From: Phormidesmis priestleyi BC1401
Lineage (GTDB): Bacteria > Cyanobacteriota > Cyanobacteriia > Leptolyngbyales > Leptolyngbyaceae
Length of the DNA: 64,000 nt
Direction of reading: 5' to 3'
Assembly (NCBI RefSeq): GCF_001650195.1
Contig: NZ_LXYR01000011.1
Location: 57,235 to 121,234, forward strand
Position numbers and translations under genes: made by a program. Positions 42,652-52,497 of this stretch are shown here, in pieces; position 1 is the stretch's first letter; each line of letters begins with the position of its first letter. The notes beneath the pieces are model-generated. The model made no database searches. It saw only the letters and a program-made list of their open reading frames with translations, and had not been told where the DNA came from.

Positions 42652-43401
42652 CTAAACGCGTGACGCTGCACGGCTCACGGTTGCCAACGCCTCAACCAAA
42701 CTGCGAACCGCTGCAACCATTGCCACTTCGCTGTTGAGTTGATTAATTGCAGACCCGATGCCGACACCCGATGCACCCGCCGCGATCGCCAAGGGCACCG
42801 TCACGCTCGATAACCCCGATGCACAAAGCACTGGAATCTCGATCGCACGAGAAATCTCATAAGCCGCTGCTAGGGTTGGGGCTGCTTTCTCCATTAAACC
42901 TAAGCTGCCAGCGTGAGCCGGGGCGCTGCTAGTGCCGCCCTCGGTTTGAATGATATCGGCTCCGGCTTTCATCAAGTCTTCTGCCAGTTGGACTTGTCGA
43001 TCGAGAGGCAAAATGTGAGGCACTGTAACCGACAGAGTAATGGTCGGCAACAGAGCGCGAGTGGCATGAGTCAGCGCCAAGACTTCTGCGGCTTCAAACC
43101 GACGACCTTGAGCATAGAAGCTGTCAAAGTTGCCGATTTCGATCAGGTCTGCACCTGCATCAACGGCAGTCACAAACAGTTCTGGCTCGACGGCAGACAC
43201 GCAGACGGGCAGGTCCGTGAGTTGTTTTGCCATCCGCACTAAATCGGGGTCAGCCGCAATATCGACAAAGGTTGCACCGCCTCGATCGGCTGCTTTGACC
43301 ACAGCCGCGACTCGCTCTGCATTAAAGTTATTTAAGCCACTGATGATTTTTAAGGCGTGGGCGTGATCAAGGGCATTCTGTAGCGTGGGATGAATCGTCA
43401 T
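42652..43401 (-). CDS. ycf23: Ycf23 (DUF561) TIM-barrel protein
   Basis: A 249-residue protein from the ATG at 43401 (MTIHPTLQNAL). Typical DUF561/Ycf23 segments are LKIISGLNNFNAERVAAVVKAA, FVDIAADPDLV and EIGNFDSFYAQGRRF, with a phosphate-binding-like CASGLSSVTVPLAIAAGASGVGIGSAIN end. The family also occurs in red algal plastids and land plants. Its fold resembles phosphate-binding TIM barrels such as ThiG, but the reaction is unknown. It borders the candidate origin region. Confidence 0.9.
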   Translation of the reverse strand: MTIHPTLQNALDHAHALKIISGLNNFNAERVAAVVKAADRGGATFVDIAADPDLVRMAKQLTDLPVCVSAVEPELFVTAVDAGADLIEIGNFDSFYAQGRRFEAAEVLALTHATRALLPTITLSVTVPHILPLDRQVQLAEDLMKAGADIIQTEGGTSSAPAHAGSLGLMEKAAPTLAAAYEISRAIEIPVLCASGLSSVTVPLAIAAGASGVGIGSAINQLNSEVAMVAAVRSLVEALATVSRAASRV

Positions 43402-43484
43402 GATGCTTCTCAACAAACGAAAAGAGTAACGTCTATTTTGCCACCCTACGCTGGGAGATTCTAGTAAGTTTTGAGTTTTGAGCG

Positions 43485-44372
43485 ATGGAAAAACGTCTGT
43501 TTTATATTGTCGATGTCTTTGCTGAAGAGAAGTATGCAGGAAATCAGCTTGCAGTGTTTCGTGGCGTGGAAAAGCTCTCTACTGAGCAGATGCAGCAGAT
43601 TGCAAAAGAAATGAATTACTCCGAGACGACGTTTATCGTGTCTGAAACGATGCAGAATGGCGGCTATTGCGTTCGGATTTTTACGCCTCATCAAGAGTTG
43701 CCGTTCGCCGGACATCCGACGTTAGGAACCGCATTTATTTTGCAGCAAGAAGTGATTCAAAACGCTGTAGAAACGGTGATGCTAAATCTGCAAGTGGGAC
43801 AGATTCCGGTCACGCTAACGTATCAACAAAACGCGATCGACCTGCTGTGGATGCGTCAAAATTCGCCCCAGTTTGGACAACAATTCGATCGGGGCACGAT
43901 CGCGCTTATTCTCAATCTCGATGTCGATGAATTTGACGATCGCTATCCCATTCAATCTGTCTCAACCGGATTGCCGTTTATCATTGCGCCGTTGAAAAAG
44001 CAGCGATCGCTCCAGCAGTCCAAAATCAACAAAGAGCGATTGTTTGATCTGATTCAAACTATAGAAGCCAAAGCAATTCTCGTCTTTTGCCCTGAAACCT
44101 ATCACGCCGAGAATCAGCTTTGTGTGCGCGTGTTTGTCGATGGGTTGGGCATCCCAGACGATCCAGCAACAGGAAGCGCTAACGGTTGCCTCGCCGGATA
44201 TCTGGCTCACTATAATTATTTTGGCGATGCCGCAGTTGACGTGCGCGTTGAGCAAGGCTATGAGATGGGCAGACCTTCGTTGCTGTTGCTCAAGGCGCAA
44301 AAAACAGATGCCGATATTGAGGTGTCAGTCGGCGGTCATGTAGTGATGGTCGCACGAGGTGAGTTTGTCTAG
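43485..44372 (+). CDS. PhzF-family isomerase/epimerase
   Basis: A 295-residue PhzF protein. The N-terminal [17 protein letters not shown], the active-site SETTFI Glu, [19 protein letters not shown] and the late [15 protein letters not shown] are diagnostic. The family contains phenazine biosynthesis isomerase and diaminopimelate-epimerase-like enzymes. No phenazine genes are present, so its substrate is unknown. Its stop overlaps the convergent ABC ATPase gene by four bases. Confidence 0.9.
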   Translation: MEKRLFYIVDVFAEEKYAGNQLAVFRGVEKLSTEQMQQIAKEMNYSETTFIVSETMQNGGYCVRIFTPHQELPFAGHPTLGTAFILQQEVIQNAVETVMLNLQVGQIPVTLTYQQNAIDLLWMRQNSPQFGQQFDRGTIALILNLDVDEFDDRYPIQSVSTGLPFIIAPLKKQRSLQQSKINKERLFDLIQTIEAKAILVFCPETYHAENQLCVRVFVDGLGIPDDPATGSANGCLAGYLAHYNYFGDAAVDVRVEQGYEMGRPSLLLLKAQKTDADIEVSVGGHVVMVARGEFV

Positions 44373-45103
44373 AGCATCTTTTCGAGAAACTGCTTGGCGC
44401 GATCGCAGCGAGGATGACTAAAAAACTCGTCGGGCGAACTGTCTTCAGCTAGTTTTCCTTGATCGAGAAAGAGAATCCGATCGGCAACTTCTCGCGCAAA
44501 GCCCATTTCGTGCGTGACAACTGCCATTGTGATTCCGGTTTTAGCCAGAGCTTTCATGACTTCCAGCACTTCTTTCACGGTTTCAGGGTCAAGGGCTGAA
44601 GTCGGCTCGTCAAAGAGAATCACTTCGGGTTCCATCGCTAACGCACGGGCGATCGCGACTCGCTGTTTTTGTCCGCCCGATAATCGGGAGGGATAGACAT
44701 CGGCTTTTTCAACTAACCCGACTTTGGCGAGTAGCTCTAAGCCTTGCTGTTTAGCTTGCTCATGACTGATGCCTTTGAGCTTAATTGGGGCATAAGTCAC
44801 ATTTGCCAGAGTGGTTAGATGGGGAAACAAGTTGAAGTGTTGAAACACCATACCCAACTTTTGACGCACCTTTGAGATGTCAACTTTAGGGTCAGTGATG
44901 TCTTGCTCGTTGAAATAAACTCGCCCTCGTGTGGGTCGTTCTAACAAGTTCATACAGCGCAAAAACGTAGACTTGCCAGAGCCAGAAGGACCCAAAATCG
45001 ACACCACTTCGCCCCGATGAACCTCGGTAGAAATGTCATCAAGAACTTTGAGCGTGCCGAAAGATTTACAGAGAAATTCAACTCGAATCACAACTTCATT
45101 CAC
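44369..45103 (-). CDS. polar amino acid ABC transporter, ATP-binding protein
   Basis: A 244-residue ABC ATPase of the GlnQ/HisP group. Walker A reads GPSGSGKST (about residues 38-46), the signature is LSGGQKQR, and Walker B is [12 protein letters not shown]. It overlaps the permease gene by eight bases, and the substrate-binding gene lies upstream, so this is a complete three-gene uptake operon. It couples ATP hydrolysis to import of a polar amino acid such as glutamine or another basic or acidic residue. Confidence 0.92.
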   Translation of the reverse strand: MNEVVIRVEFLCKSFGTLKVLDDISTEVHRGEVVSILGPSGSGKSTFLRCMNLLERPTRGRVYFNEQDITDPKVDISKVRQKLGMVFQHFNLFPHLTTLANVTYAPIKLKGISHEQAKQQGLELLAKVGLVEKADVYPSRLSGGQKQRVAIARALAMEPEVILFDEPTSALDPETVKEVLEVMKALAKTGITMAVVTHEMGFAREVADRILFLDQGKLAEDSSPDEFFSHPRCDRAKQFLEKML

Positions 45104-45755
45104 TGCGTCTTAACCTCTTTTCTAAAATGGATGCCGTATAAGTCAACCCCATCACCAAAATGTAATAAATTAATCCTGCTATGATCAACGGCTCAAAGTA
45201 GATATATTTGTTTGCGCCGACAATCTGGGCACTGCGGAGGATTTCAACGACTCCGATCGTAGACACCAGCGAAGAATCTTTGAGCAGTGAAATAGTTTCA
45301 TTCACCAGTGCCGGGAGGATATTCTTCAGCGCTTGGGGCAGCACAATATCCCACATTAGCTGAGGGTAAGGAACTCCTAGCGTGAGCGCGGCTTCGGTTT
45401 GCCCTTTATCAACTGCTTGAATTCCAGCACGAATCGTTTCTGACATATATGCCGCAGAGTTGAGACTAAAGGTAAGCACCCCCGCTTGCAGTGCAGAAAT
45501 GTCATAGCCTGTTAGTTGCGGCGTTGCAAAATAGACTAACGACAATTGCAGCAGCAAAGGTGTGCCTCTAAATACAGAAGTGTAGGCAACTGCAAACCAA
45601 TAGAGCGGTTTAATGCCAGAAATTTTAAATAGTGATAAGAGCATTCCTAGCAGCAGTCCAAAAAACACAGATGAGAATGTGAATAGCAACGTCTGCGGAA
45701 CGCCACTGAGAATGAAAGGAATATCAGGCAGGATGCGAGCGAAATCTAGATTCAT
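45096..45755 (-). CDS. polar amino acid ABC transporter, permease
   Basis: A 219-residue inner-membrane permease of the HisM/GlnP type. Five helices are predicted. The EAA-type cytoplasmic loop reads [23 protein letters not shown] (about residues 121-143). It overlaps the ATPase gene by eight bases and lies 148 bases after the substrate-binding protein gene, with a palindrome between them. Confidence 0.9.
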   Translation of the reverse strand: MNLDFARILPDIPFILSGVPQTLLFTFSSVFFGLLLGMLLSLFKISGIKPLYWFAVAYTSVFRGTPLLLQLSLVYFATPQLTGYDISALQAGVLTFSLNSAAYMSETIRAGIQAVDKGQTEAALTLGVPYPQLMWDIVLPQALKNILPALVNETISLLKDSSLVSTIGVVEILRSAQIVGANKYIYFEPLIIAGLIYYILVMGLTYTASILEKRLRRSE

Positions 45756-45837
45756 GGTTGTGGAAGTGATAAGAGCACAAATCGTCTAACGTTTTTATAG
45801 CGATTTCTAGACAACAGAAGTCGAGCGGATACCTTTC

Positions 45838-45861
45838 AACAAGGGGCTTAAGCCCCTTGTT
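45838..45861. repeat. 24-bp perfect palindrome, copy 1
   Basis: AACAAGGGGCTTAAGCCCCTTGTT reads the same on both strands. It lies between the substrate-binding and permease genes, so it may cap the 3' end of the first mRNA and raise its level relative to the permease. An identical copy is at 48903-48926. Confidence 0.85.
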
Positions 45862-45903
45862 CACAACCTCACTAGAATCGGAAATGCTAGATAGACCTAT
45901 GAA

Positions 45904-46752
45904 TTATTTGCTGGGTGAGGGAGACGGAGAAGCCGATGGCGACGCTGCTGGAGACGGTGGAATGCTTTGAGAAAACCACTTCTTCGCTAGCCGATCGAGT
46001 TCGCCGTTTTCTTTCATTTTTTGCAGCACCTTGTTGAAGTCAGCCACGCGAGGCGACCCTTTAGGAAACGCGATCGCCGAGCCTGACGGTCCTTCATTGG
46101 GAATGAGTGTGAACTCTAAATCGGGATTTGCTTTGAGAAATCCTTCCGCGATCGTGTTTTCGATGATCGCGCCATCAATGCGTTTTGCCTTCACTTCTTG
46201 CACAATCTCAGGAATTTTATTCAGAGGTTTAATCTCAATTCCTTTCACTTTCTCAGCGATTTTCTTTGCGTTTCCTTCCTGAATGGAGCCTAATTGCACG
46301 CCGACTCGCTTGCCTGCAAGATCTTCGGGCTTTTTAAGATTGCTGCCTACCGGGGCAACGATCGTGTCTTGCGCCTGAAAATAGAGGGTCGAAAAGTCTA
46401 CGTTCTTTTTGCGCTCGTCGGTGGGAGTCATGCCTGCCATCACAAAATCTGCCCGATTTGCCTGAATCGCCGGAATCAAACCATTAAAATCAGATTCTTG
46501 AACTTTTAGCTCAAGTCCTAATTCTTTAGCGATGTAGTTGGCAATATCAATATCAAATCCAACAATCGTCCGACCGCCGCTCGCCGTATCATAAAACTCG
46601 TAGGGCGGATAATCGGGTGATGTCACTAGCGTTAATAATTTCTTATTAGGATCATTTGAATTGCTTGCGGATTGATTGCTGCAACCGACGATCGTAGTAG
46701 TTGCCAATGACACTGCAAACAAACCGGATAATATTAGTTTTCTGCGTTTCAC
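45904..46752 (-). CDS. polar amino acid ABC transporter, substrate-binding lipoprotein
   Basis: A 282-residue extracytoplasmic binding protein. The lipobox TTIVGC at about residues 19-24 follows a signal peptide (MKRRKLILSGLFAVSLA). SBP_bac_3 signatures include TLVTSPDYPPYEF, GFDIDIANYIAKELG and DFVMAGMTPTDERKKNVDFS. A C-terminal Pro/Ser-rich tail (PPSPAASPSASPSPSPSK) is unusual. First gene of the operon; imports a polar amino acid. Confidence 0.92.
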   Translation of the reverse strand: MKRRKLILSGLFAVSLATTTIVGCSNQSASNSNDPNKKLLTLVTSPDYPPYEFYDTASGGRTIVGFDIDIANYIAKELGLELKVQESDFNGLIPAIQANRADFVMAGMTPTDERKKNVDFSTLYFQAQDTIVAPVGSNLKKPEDLAGKRVGVQLGSIQEGNAKKIAEKVKGIEIKPLNKIPEIVQEVKAKRIDGAIIENTIAEGFLKANPDLEFTLIPNEGPSGSAIAFPKGSPRVADFNKVLQKMKENGELDRLAKKWFSQSIPPSPAASPSASPSPSPSK

Positions 46753-46840
46753 TTGTGATGCCTCATGTGTGCTGATCTAAATCTTGTGGTCGTTGACGAT
46801 TAAGTAGACAGACTTAATTAAACATAAAATGCCGGAGATG

Positions 46841-46926
46841 CCCTCACCCCAGCCCTCTCCCGCAGGAGAGGGAGCCAGAATCTAGTTCCTCTTCTCCTTG
46901 GGGAGAAGGGGTTAGGGGATGAGGGT
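46841..46926. repeat. C-rich dispersed repeat, copy C
   Basis: CCCTCACCCCAGCCCTCTCC, GCAGGAGAGGGAG and CTTCTCCTTGGGGAGAAGGGG, then TTAGGGGATGAGGG. Its two halves are imperfectly complementary, making a complete hairpin. It matches copies at 28596 and 38007. Confidence 0.78.
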
Positions 46927-46995
46927 CTTCAGTTTAATTGTGCCTACCTACTTATTAGAAATTCGTATGTTTAGTATACGAACAATAGGGTTTTG

Positions 46996-48660
46996 CTAAA
47001 AAACAAACGTCGTCCTAATCACGCCGATCACCACATCAGGATTACGACCGTCGTGATTGGGAGCCGTCAACCAAATTACACCAGGCGTAATCGACAGGTT
47101 ATCGGTGAGTTGATGGCGATAAAACGCTTCGATGTGATAACCCGTGTCTCGATCGCTGCGCTGACCTGCGGGAAGTCCGATCGCTTGTGCCACAGCATCG
47201 TTGCTGGTTGAAGTGAGTTTTGGCTGCATCCCAAAGATAAAGCCGCCCAAGTTGCCTTTTTTGCCTAAGTCAGGAAAGGCGACGTTGAGGGCGAAGTTCC
47301 AGATAGACGCATCGCCTTTTGTGCCATCTCCTAACGTCCGAGCCGCCGTGTAGCCAACCCAGCCGCCTAGCTCAAAGGTGGGCGCAACGCGATAGTCAAA
47401 CTGAAAGCCGTAGGAGTTACCCATCGTCGGACCTGCGCCAATTACTTTTGCCGCGTTGCTGCCAGCCAGCGAATCGACCCCATTCACAACTGAGTAAGTA
47501 TTGACGTATATAAACCCAGCTTTGAGCGCGCCTGCACTATAAATTAGTTGAGTCCAAGCGCTGTGACCACCGTTAAAAAGCCCTGATTTATTGTCGGTAA
47601 AGTTCGGTCCTCCGATCGTCGAATCTTCACCGTAGTAGCCAAAATCCCAGCTAATGGCGGGGGTGAGATGAACATTGGCGGCGAGTCCAGCGCGGTTGCC
47701 AACAGGGAAAAAGATGGGATTAATTTGAGCAAAGTTAGACGGAGAGCCAAGGGTTTGATCATTAAACGGCGTGATCGGATCGGTGACAATGCTGGGGTCA
47801 ACCGTGTTGGCATCCAGAAAAAGGGTGACTTTTTCTCCAACCGGAAAGCGATACTGCAAGCGGTTGATCCGAAATTCACCATTTTGAGAAACGCTAGTTG
47901 CGAGGAAGCGAGACTCATCAGTGCCGCCAGCTAGAGGACCTGCTGGAAAGGTGGTTGCCGTATCGAGCCGTCGTAAATTAGTAGATTGCAGCCGAACTCT
48001 TAAGCGATCTTTGCCCGAAAAACTGGTATCAAAATCTAACCGCAGCCGATAGCCCAAGTTTGCGTTGTTTCTGTCACTCGCAGTTTCTCCAAAGGCATCT
48101 GCTAGATAGCTAGCCAGTTCAACTCCAAGCTTTGTTGTCGTGGAGAATTGCTGCTTTTCTAACGCAGAGGTTCGGGCTTCTAGCGCATCCACTCGACCGC
48201 GCACCGTTGCCAATTCTATGACAAATTCTGCTTGCAGTCTTTGCAGGGTTGCCAAATCGTCCTTCTTTACGAGGTCAGCCGTTGAAGCTGCGACCAGCTC
48301 ATTGACGCGATCGAGACACGCATTCAGCCCTGCTGCAAATTCATAGCGAGTCATGGCACGATTGCCCCGATAGGTCTTGTCAGGATAGCCCGCAATGCAG
48401 CCATAGCGCTCAACTAATGACTGCAATGCTTGAAATGCCCAGTCAGTCGGGCGAACATCGGTTAACTGAGAGACTGAAGTTACCTGATCTTCTGAAGCTG
48501 CCTGCTCTAAAGAGTTGACAGCAGACTGGTCAATCACCTCAATCGGCTGAGTAGAAATTTCTTTAATCGAACTATCTTCCGCTAGGGCAACAGGCGATAA
48601 AACCAGTCCACTTCCTAAAAGGGTAAGCCCAATTCCGACACTTTTTAATTGCATTGTCAT
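46996..48660 (-). CDS. iron-uptake-type porin (SLH domain, OprB)
   Basis: A 554-residue outer-membrane protein. A signal peptide (VGIGLTLLGSGLVLSPVALA) is followed by an SLH domain at about residues 70-118 (VRPTDWAFQALQSLVERYGCIAGYP), a coiled-coil segment near 125-170 (RGRVDALEARTSALEKQQ) and an OprB beta-barrel to the end, closing with IGVIRTTFVF. The coiled-coil and SLH domain link the barrel to peptidoglycan. This family includes Synechocystis porins that allow iron uptake and diffusion of small molecules. It is probably one of several paralogues in the genome. Confidence 0.92.
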   Translation of the reverse strand: MTMQLKSVGIGLTLLGSGLVLSPVALAEDSSIKEISTQPIEVIDQSAVNSLEQAASEDQVTSVSQLTDVRPTDWAFQALQSLVERYGCIAGYPDKTYRGNRAMTRYEFAAGLNACLDRVNELVAASTADLVKKDDLATLQRLQAEFVIELATVRGRVDALEARTSALEKQQFSTTTKLGVELASYLADAFGETASDRNNANLGYRLRLDFDTSFSGKDRLRVRLQSTNLRRLDTATTFPAGPLAGGTDESRFLATSVSQNGEFRINRLQYRFPVGEKVTLFLDANTVDPSIVTDPITPFNDQTLGSPSNFAQINPIFFPVGNRAGLAANVHLTPAISWDFGYYGEDSTIGGPNFTDNKSGLFNGGHSAWTQLIYSAGALKAGFIYVNTYSVVNGVDSLAGSNAAKVIGAGPTMGNSYGFQFDYRVAPTFELGGWVGYTAARTLGDGTKGDASIWNFALNVAFPDLGKKGNLGGFIFGMQPKLTSTSNDAVAQAIGLPAGQRSDRDTGYHIEAFYRHQLTDNLSITPGVIWLTAPNHDGRNPDVVIGVIRTTFVF

Positions 48661-49000
48661 AGCTACACACTCACACTACTCACTCGTGAAAAACGAAAAT
48701 TTGTCAAGCTATCACAGTCGTCATTCTTATTAGAAAAGTCCGATGAAATAGCATTCAAAATAAAGCAGCTTAATCACATGGGTCAGCTAATCTTCTAACT
48801 ACAAACTGAAAAAAACTGTCAAGGAGAATACTCTTGAAACAGGTTGTATAGCTTTAGCTAACTGGATTAGGACATTGCGGCACGTAAAACACACACCGTC
48901 TGAACAAGGGGCTTAAGCCCCTTGTTGTAACCTGATTGGCGACTGCTATAAGTCGTCATCTATCTGAAGACTAATTAATTTATTAAGAGAAGGCTAAAGA
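48661..49000. other. divergent intergenic region with palindrome
   Basis: 340 bases between the divergent porin and M28 peptidase genes. It includes the second 24-base palindrome at 48903-48926. Near the porin start there is an AT-rich stretch that should hold its promoter. No clear Fur box or ORF was seen. Confidence 0.45.
48903..48926. repeat. 24-bp perfect palindrome, copy 2
   Basis: Same 24 bases as 45838-45861. It lies 75 bases upstream of the M28 peptidase gene. Recurrence in two intergenic sites marks it as a dispersed palindrome rather than a dedicated operator. Confidence 0.85.
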
Positions 49001-49840
49001 ATGTTGGAGTTAAAAGAACGGCTGCGATCGCACCTTCAGCAAATCGTTCGCGAACGGGATGCTTATCTCGCAACTGAGGGACATTTCTACGTTCAGCAAT
49101 ATATTCGTCAAGAGTTTAGCCAGTGGGGAGCGGCTGAGACTCACGAATTTTTAGTGGGCACCAAACCGCACTTTAATTGGGTGTTGAATCTGCCTGCGTT
49201 GAGTCAGTCCAACAAACCTGCGATCGTCATCGGTGCCCATTACGATACGGTACCGGGTTCGCCGGGTGCTGATGATAATGCGACAGGAGTTGCGGTGCTG
49301 CTAGAGATGGCACGGGCTTTTCATGCCCAACCTGCTCGATACCCGATTCGACTTGTGGCGTTTGACTTTGAGGAGACTTCGTACGATCGTGCCGGAAGCA
49401 CTCATTACGCACGTTCTCTCACCGAGCCGCTACGTCTGATGATTTCTTTAGAGATGTTGGGCTACTGCGTGTCTCGTTCCAATTCGCAAATCTACCCGAT
49501 CGGATTGAAGTATTTCTATCCAAATCAAGGCAACTTTATTGGATTGATTGGTAACCTAAAATCGATTCCAGATTTGATCCATTTACGACGAAACATTCGT
49601 CAAGCAGGAGTCAAGTGCGAATTGCTTCCGGTGCCCAATAATGGCAAGATTCTGCCATTAACGCGTCGGAGTGATCACGCCCCTTTTTGGGATCGCGGCG
49701 ATCGTGCGCTCATGGTGACTGATACAGCAGATCTTCGCAATCCCAACTATCACAAATCGAGCGATCGATTAGAAACGCTTGATCTTGATTTTTTAACCAA
49801 AATTTGTCACGGGTTAATCACAGGAATTCGCAGTTTGTAA
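49001..49840 (+). CDS. M28 family zinc metallopeptidase
   Basis: A 279-residue aminopeptidase-type protein. Metal ligands are in IVIGAHYDTVPGSPGADDNATG (His and Asp, about residues 75-96), VAFDFEETSYDRAGS (Glu-Glu), and DHAPFWDRGD late in the protein (about 228). No signal peptide is visible, so it is probably cytoplasmic. It may also be a glutaminyl-cyclase-like relative. Substrate unknown. Confidence 0.88.
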   Translation: MLELKERLRSHLQQIVRERDAYLATEGHFYVQQYIRQEFSQWGAAETHEFLVGTKPHFNWVLNLPALSQSNKPAIVIGAHYDTVPGSPGADDNATGVAVLLEMARAFHAQPARYPIRLVAFDFEETSYDRAGSTHYARSLTEPLRLMISLEMLGYCVSRSNSQIYPIGLKYFYPNQGNFIGLIGNLKSIPDLIHLRRNIRQAGVKCELLPVPNNGKILPLTRRSDHAPFWDRGDRALMVTDTADLRNPNYHKSSDRLETLDLDFLTKICHGLITGIRSL

Positions 49841-49849
49841 GTCAGAACT

Positions 49850-50374
49850 TTAGGGTTTGTGAGGGGTCAACGAAGCGCCTAGCAGTTGAGAAAGCCAAAC
49901 CTCAAACGTGTGGACCGGGTAGCTTCGGACGGCTTCTGCAGGGTCTACCATCGGCTTCACCAAAATCGTAAACATCCCCAAGCGATTTCCGGCTAGAACG
50001 TCTGTAAATAAGCGATCGCCTACCATTCCGACCTGTTCGGGAGGCAAATTCATCTCAGTTAAAGCACGTCTTAACTTTCGACGAGACGGCTTTGCGGCTC
50101 CAGTAATATAGGGCAAACCAAACGGGTCAGCAATTCGTTTGATTCGAGGCTCACTGATATTATTGCTGACCAACCAGAGCTTTGCCACCTGCTGCACCGC
50201 TTCAACCCACGGTCGTAGTTCCTCAGACGCGTGAGCCGATGTGATGGGCACTAGTGTCTCATCTACATCTAGCACGAGACCTCTGAGACCAGAGCGCTGA
50301 ATGATTTCAGGGGTCAAACTGAGAATAGAGCTTTCTAAGATGAGATCAGGTTGTAAGAGTTTGCCCCAAGACAT
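49850..50374 (-). CDS. YqeG family HAD-type phosphatase
   Basis: A 174-residue HAD-IIIA phosphatase from the ATG at 50374 (MSWGKLLQPDLI); an in-frame ATG at 50395 is possible. The nucleophile motif is GLVLDVDETLVP (about residue 33-44), SNN follows the second strand, and GMVGDRLFTDVLAG is motif IV. YqeG-type proteins are linked to phosphatidylglycerophosphate phosphatase in some bacteria and plants, the last step of phosphatidylglycerol synthesis. Phosphatidylglycerol is essential for photosystem II, but the assignment here is inference. Confidence 0.87.
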   Translation of the reverse strand: MSWGKLLQPDLILESSILSLTPEIIQRSGLRGLVLDVDETLVPITSAHASEELRPWVEAVQQVAKLWLVSNNISEPRIKRIADPFGLPYITGAAKPSRRKLRRALTEMNLPPEQVGMVGDRLFTDVLAGNRLGMFTILVKPMVDPAEAVRSYPVHTFEVWLSQLLGASLTPHKP

Positions 50375-50551
50375 AAAATGCAGTCCGGTAATCAATAAGT
50401 GTTCAGTAAATGAAGGGGTTCCCTGTTAAACGCCCATGCAAATAAACGCAGAGCTTCGTATGATAACAGATTCCTCTTTCCAATCTTTAGACCCTGCAAT
50501 AGAAATCTAATCTTTCCCTTTAGTCTGCGTCGAAGTCCGATCGTAACCCGA

Positions 50552-51670
50552 TTAATTACCGGATTTTTTGGGCGGCGACTTTTCTGGAGATTTGGTCGCT
50601 TGCTGAGCATTGATCGTATCTCGAATCGTTCCCTGTGCCGACTCGTGCTCACCTAAAGTGCGGCTAAATACATGAGTGCCATCATATTTCGCCACGAAGT
50701 AAAGATAATCGGTGGCTTCGGGTTCTAAAGTGGCTTTGAGACTGGCAATCCCCGGACTAGCGATCGGGGCGGGTGGCAGCCCCACATTTATATAAGTGTT
50801 GTAGGGAGATGCAACTTTCACTTGCTCAAAGGTAAGCGGCTGCTCTTTGGTTTGTTGAATGCCCAACGCATATTCAACCGTTGGGTCAGATCCTAATGGA
50901 ATATTCTGTTTCAGACGATTTACAAACACTCCGGCAATGCGAGGACGTTCTGCCGTAACGACGGCTTCTTTCTCAACAATGCTTGCCAGCGTCACCCATT
51001 GCGATAATGAGAATTGAGTGCGCCCGCGCCCTTGATTGTAGAGAGGTAACGCGACTTGCTCAAAGCGATCGAGCATTTGAGCAATCACTTCAGCAGGCGT
51101 AATCTCTGTTCCGGCTGAGATCTGGTAAGTATCTGGGTAGAGAAAGCCCTCTAAGCTAGCAAACCCAGTCGGCAACCAGGGATATTTTCCGGTCGGGAGT
51201 TGACTGGCGGCATTGAGAAAATCTTGTGCCTTAAAGAAGCCCTGCTGCTCAAAATAGCTTGCCATTTGCTTGAGCGACCAGCCTTCAGGAATGGTGAAAC
51301 TCCGTTGAGCGACTTCACCCGTCCAAATTTTTTGAGCGATCGTTTGCAGCGGTTCTGCCGTTGATAGCTCATAGTTTCCGGCTTGAAAGCCTCCGTCGGG
51401 CTGTTTCCACATCAGCCAACGCGTCCACAGATCCCAGGCTCTTGCTGATTTAATCAGCCCTGCCGTCTCTAATTCTTGCCCGATCTGCTGTGCCGACGTT
51501 CCGGGCGGGATTTGAATCATGACTCGTTTACCCTGCTGAGGCAGAGATTGAACGGTAGGCGCGCTTGCCCAACTCCACCAAGCGTTTGCCTGCCATGCTG
51601 ATAGCCCGATCGCCGACCCGATCAGCAGCAGATAAAACGACGATTTTGCAATTCTCTGGACAGCTTTCAT
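50552..51670 (-). CDS. mltG: endolytic murein transglycosylase MltG
   Basis: A 372-residue YceG-family enzyme. One N-terminal membrane helix (FYLLLIGSAIGLSAWQ) anchors it. A LysM-like domain lies at about residues 50-120, and the catalytic domain shows FLYPDTYQI, LASIVEKEAV (catalytic Glu, near residue 218) and LGSDPTVEYALG, PYNTYINVGLPPAPI and FVAKYDGTHVFSRT. It cuts nascent peptidoglycan strands and sets their length. It forms a conserved cluster with DUF3727 and ruvX. Confidence 0.93.
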   Translation of the reverse strand: MKAVQRIAKSSFYLLLIGSAIGLSAWQANAWWSWASAPTVQSLPQQGKRVMIQIPPGTSAQQIGQELETAGLIKSARAWDLWTRWLMWKQPDGGFQAGNYELSTAEPLQTIAQKIWTGEVAQRSFTIPEGWSLKQMASYFEQQGFFKAQDFLNAASQLPTGKYPWLPTGFASLEGFLYPDTYQISAGTEITPAEVIAQMLDRFEQVALPLYNQGRGRTQFSLSQWVTLASIVEKEAVVTAERPRIAGVFVNRLKQNIPLGSDPTVEYALGIQQTKEQPLTFEQVKVASPYNTYINVGLPPAPIASPGIASLKATLEPEATDYLYFVAKYDGTHVFSRTLGEHESAQGTIRDTINAQQATKSPEKSPPKKSGN

Positions 51671-51816
51671 GTTAATTATTTAAGTTGAACCCGGAGCGAT
51701 CGCTTGAGTCAGAACAAATAATCGACGCTAAAGAGCTACGAGTCAAGATTTATTAGAAGTTCTGATGAGTGAAAGATGAAAGAAGTCGAGATTGTTTCAC
51801 CTTTCACCCGTGTAGG

Positions 51817-52413
51817 TTACTCCATCTCATCAAAGAGTTGGTCTTCGATCATGGGCAACATCGGCTCGATTTTCTCCAATTCTTCTTGAGAGAGTAGATG
51901 AGGTTGACCCTCTTCGTCCATTCTCGCTAAAATAAAGAAGGGGTCGAGCGGCGCATAGATGGCATACTCCTGCTCCTGATAATAAAAGCTAGATAGAAGC
52001 TGGAGTTCTTCCTGCTCATCATCCGATTCAGGCTCAACGCCTGCCCACTCTTCTTCGTCGTCTACAAAGTCGGGCAAATCGCCTTCAACCGTCAACACCA
52101 CCGCTGTGCGCTTGAGGGTCAAGTTTTGCTCCTCTAACACGGCTCTAGCGGTCGGAAAGACTCGATTGAGTTCTTCCTCATCTTCGACCAAAACCGCTTC
52201 ATCTTCCTCTCCGTCTTCCTGCCAAGCAAAAATTTCTACAGGAGAGTCCGTTGGAAGCAGCAAGACATACTCCTGCTCCTCGACTTCTAGAGAATGCTCG
52301 ATGTAGCAGGTAAGGGTTAGCCCTGCCTCATCGGTCAGGGTGACGGTCGGAGCATCCATATCAATGCTATCTTCATCCATTGGACTCTCTCTATCTTGAT
52401 TCGACTTAGGCAT
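51817..52413 (-). CDS. DUF3727 domain protein (YrzB/DUF1292-like)
   Basis: A 198-residue acidic protein from the ATG at 52413 (MPKSNQDRESPM), preceded by GAGGA. It holds two related beta-rich modules (YVLLLPTDSPVEIFAWQED and YAIYAPLDPFFILARMDE). This is the cyanobacterial DUF3727 family, whose first module resembles DUF1292 of Bacillus YrzB. In Firmicutes yrzB also lies between ruvX and mltG, so the order is ancient. Function unknown. Confidence 0.85.
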   Translation of the reverse strand: MPKSNQDRESPMDEDSIDMDAPTVTLTDEAGLTLTCYIEHSLEVEEQEYVLLLPTDSPVEIFAWQEDGEEDEAVLVEDEEELNRVFPTARAVLEEQNLTLKRTAVVLTVEGDLPDFVDDEEEWAGVEPESDDEQEELQLLSSFYYQEQEYAIYAPLDPFFILARMDEEGQPHLLSQEELEKIEPMLPMIEDQLFDEME

Positions 52414-52497
52414 TATTGATCCTCGGCGCGATCGCACTTAGCTCTCAGAAAAGTATCCCTCAGAATGGGAACCATTAAAACGGATAAAGGGTAACGA

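Noticed and set aside
50392..50652. Minus-strand ORF of 86 codons between yqeG and mltG
   Set aside because: Overlaps the 3' end of mltG in another frame and has no supporting features.
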